Notes under the pieces: generated by a model | What the model was told of the DNA's origin: nothing | What the model saw: the letters and a program-made list of their open reading frames with translations, nothing else | Databases searched by the model: none | Assembly: GCF_000715075.1 (NCBI RefSeq) | Contig: NC_134096.1 | Coordinates: 123,014,643-123,078,642 of the forward strand | DNA: 64,000 nucleotides | Direction of reading: 5' to 3' | DNA from: Nicotiana tabacum | Lineage: Eukaryota; Streptophyta; Magnoliopsida; Solanales; Solanaceae | Shown here: positions 62,178 to 64,000 of the stretch, one piece after another | Position numbering within the stretch: the stretch's first letter is position 1 | Layout of the letters: every line of letters starts with the position of its first letter | Program-made: the position numbers and the translations under genes

Positions 62178-63113
62178 CAGGGCTGTGCACAATTCCGATA
62201 TATCCGAGAATCCGAACCGATTTAGACTATTTGGGTGGTCGGATATCGAATTTCGGTTATATGGTTTGGATATGGGTTTAAGATTTAAAAATTTTGGATA
62301 TGCTATTCGAATATAGTTTGGCATGATTTTAAACCAAACTTATCCGAAATTCGAATTATAAGTATACATATAAAGTTGGTCTTTCATTATTGGCGTTCTC
62401 ATATGGTTCTTTTCTTCAGATTATATCGAATGTCTCTCTCACGCTCTAAGCGTCTAACCTCTACCTCTTTAATGTTCAACTTTTGAAGCTTGAATTATTT
62501 TTTCCATCTCTCGTCAAAAGTCTAAACCTCTCCTTTATTGTTGCGGAATGAAAGGGGGACACATTAGGAATTAGGCTAGCCATGGAACTCTTTACTGTTT
62601 TTAGTACTTTATTCATAAATTCCTGAATTAATCTTGATTTTAGACTAATTTTTTACCTTCTTGAGCATACCCTTGAAATGGTGGAAGGCCTATTTATTTT
62701 GTTGATTTGGTGGTGTGCTAGACATTAGCCATTGGTTTCTGCTGTTATTTGTTGATGCTACATTTTATTATCTTCAATTTATTATGTGCTGCAGCTATCA
62801 ATTAATATTATGTTATTGATATGGAGTTTTAACCTTTTGAGTCCATGTTGATATTGTCCTTGCACCAGCAGTTATATAGTTTAAATTCTTGCCATTAAAA
62901 ATGTTAGGATTGCATCTTAAAATTATTTAGATTATCATCATATGATCTAAATGAAAATCGAAATAATTACACGAACCATAAGTACAAAAAAAAACCTGAT
63001 TTTATCCGAGTTTAATTTGGTTTGAATTCGGAGTGCATTTTACAAAATTCAAAATCCAAAATTATAATGTTATAGGTGACAAATCGATCCGATCCGACTA
63101 ATGAACAGGCCTA
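62178..63113. mobile_element. hAT-like element with CAGGGCTGT.../...ACAGGCCTA ends (about 0.94 kb)
   Basis: The left end CAGGGCTGTGCACAATTCC is followed by CCGAACCG/ATATCGAATTTCGG words; the right end in inverted orientation starts TAGGCCTGTTCATTAGTCGG. Both styles are typical of plant hAT-like elements. Flanking octamers GCTGTAGG and ACTCTATG agree at only five of eight positions, so the target duplication is weak. No transposase. It lies about 200 bases upstream of the second peptide gene's TATA box. Confidence 0.5.
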
Positions 63114-64000
63114 ACTCTATGTATTGGCCTGGTGTTGAAATGGATATTCTTTCATGAAGAAAAAAAAAAGATGTAAATAAAAATACTTAGGTTACCATGT
63201 TGCTCTCAAATTGATTTTAGTTTATAGTATCTTAGCTAGTTCGTATTATTTTCATATTGTACGACATTGGTTTCTTTTGATTATTATTAGTAAAATTAGC
63301 CATTAGGCTCATCGCCTAGTGGTATCTTAGTTTTTTTCTTTTTCTTTTTTTAACAAGTTGTAAAACCTCAAGTACAACGATATAAACAGCAACAAAATTA
63401 TTGTAAAGATTTTGTGGATAGTTTTATAATGCCCTGCTCATACTAATTTGATAGTAATTTCTATTACTTATTACTTATGAAATAGCAAGAAGTTCATGAT
63501 GCGTAGCCGTTTTCATAGAAAAAGTTATTTGATGATTATAGCCCATTTTTACAAAGTATATAACATGGTCTTTTTCAATGCCTTTGCACTAAATTATTTT
63601 ATCAAAAATATAAGATCAAACTCGAATAGCGCTCATCTGTACTTTCCCCCTCCCCTCTGTTTTTTCTGTTAAATCCTTTTTATGTTTTAACCATTTGTCC
63701 TTTTTAAGTTTTAACCATTTGCTATAACTCTTTTCTTTTTATCCCCATTTGTGATATGGCCAAAGAAATGATTTTTCTTAACATATTTTTGCTATAATTA
63801 TATCCTGAGATTAAGAATATTAAATCTTTTGACCTTCTCAACGATTTGTTTTAAGTCCTTGGTAGGGACAGAAGAAGAAAACTAGTTGATCACATGCTTT
63901 GTATTTATCCTACCATACAAAACCCCGAATCCCAATTTAGTAATACAAAATTTTGAAAACTCCCAGCAAATTAAAGTAATTGGGGGTAGGTTAGTAGTCA
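63114..64000. other. Intergenic to window end, no gene seen
   Basis: AT-rich DNA with no supported gene. AGGCTCATCGCCTAGTGGTA near 63306 looks faintly like a tRNA-type A-box but is not followed by a B-box I could find. Confidence 0.5.

Noticed and set aside
63298..63330. Possible tRNA or SINE head (CGCCTAGTGGTA)
   Set aside because: Only an A-box-like word; no B-box, no cloverleaf and no defined SINE end was found.

Overview
The window is plant nuclear DNA. It is AT-rich, has no operons, and is dominated by nested LTR retrotransposons, DNA transposons and MITEs. The repeat families (Tekay/Del-like and Tat-like Ty3 elements, a Ulp1-carrying MULE, Stowaway and hAT-like MITEs) look like those of Solanaceae. 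A large-genome member such as Nicotiana is my best guess, but this is inference from family resemblance and no species marker was seen.

Layout. 1-5318: end of a minus-strand Ty3 element (RT, protease, Gag, leader, PBS and a 2.77-kb LTR), cut by the window edge. 5319-10287: decayed Mutator-like element with a Ulp1-type protease remnant (+) and a MuDR-type transposase remnant (-). 10724-11900: a terminal-inverted-repeat element. 11901-19079: intergenic DNA with an hAT-like element (8-bp target duplication, one mismatch), a Stowaway MITE and a degraded MITE. 19085-45534: one complete Tat-clade Ty3 element with paired 0.7-kb LTRs and a GGATA target duplication. Inside it lie a complete 10.17-kb retroelement (21016-31185, target duplication GTATC) that splits gag, and a solo-LTR-like insertion (32414-34958). 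It also carries a 2.9-kb array of 68-bp tandem repeats and a long, decayed antisense reading frame.

45540-64000 is the gene-bearing part. It has two small, apparently intact genes for secreted peptide precursors, at 49309-49602 (+) and 61596-61850 (-). Both have an N-terminal hydrophobic signal, a TATA box at a plausible distance, and the same core motif RVP-[A/P]-S-[T/G]-P-S-[K/R]-[K/R]-G-H. This places them near the IDA/IDL and PIP signalling-peptide families. Between them sits a nested transposon complex (54657-59254). More MITEs lie on either side of the second gene.

Nearly all transposon reading frames are broken. Many of the stops are explainable by C-to-T changes at CAG, CAA or CGA codons, or G-to-A at TGG, as expected for old methylated copies. 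The two peptide genes are the only reading frames I would call functional protein genes. All comparisons were made by eye; mismatch counts are approximate.
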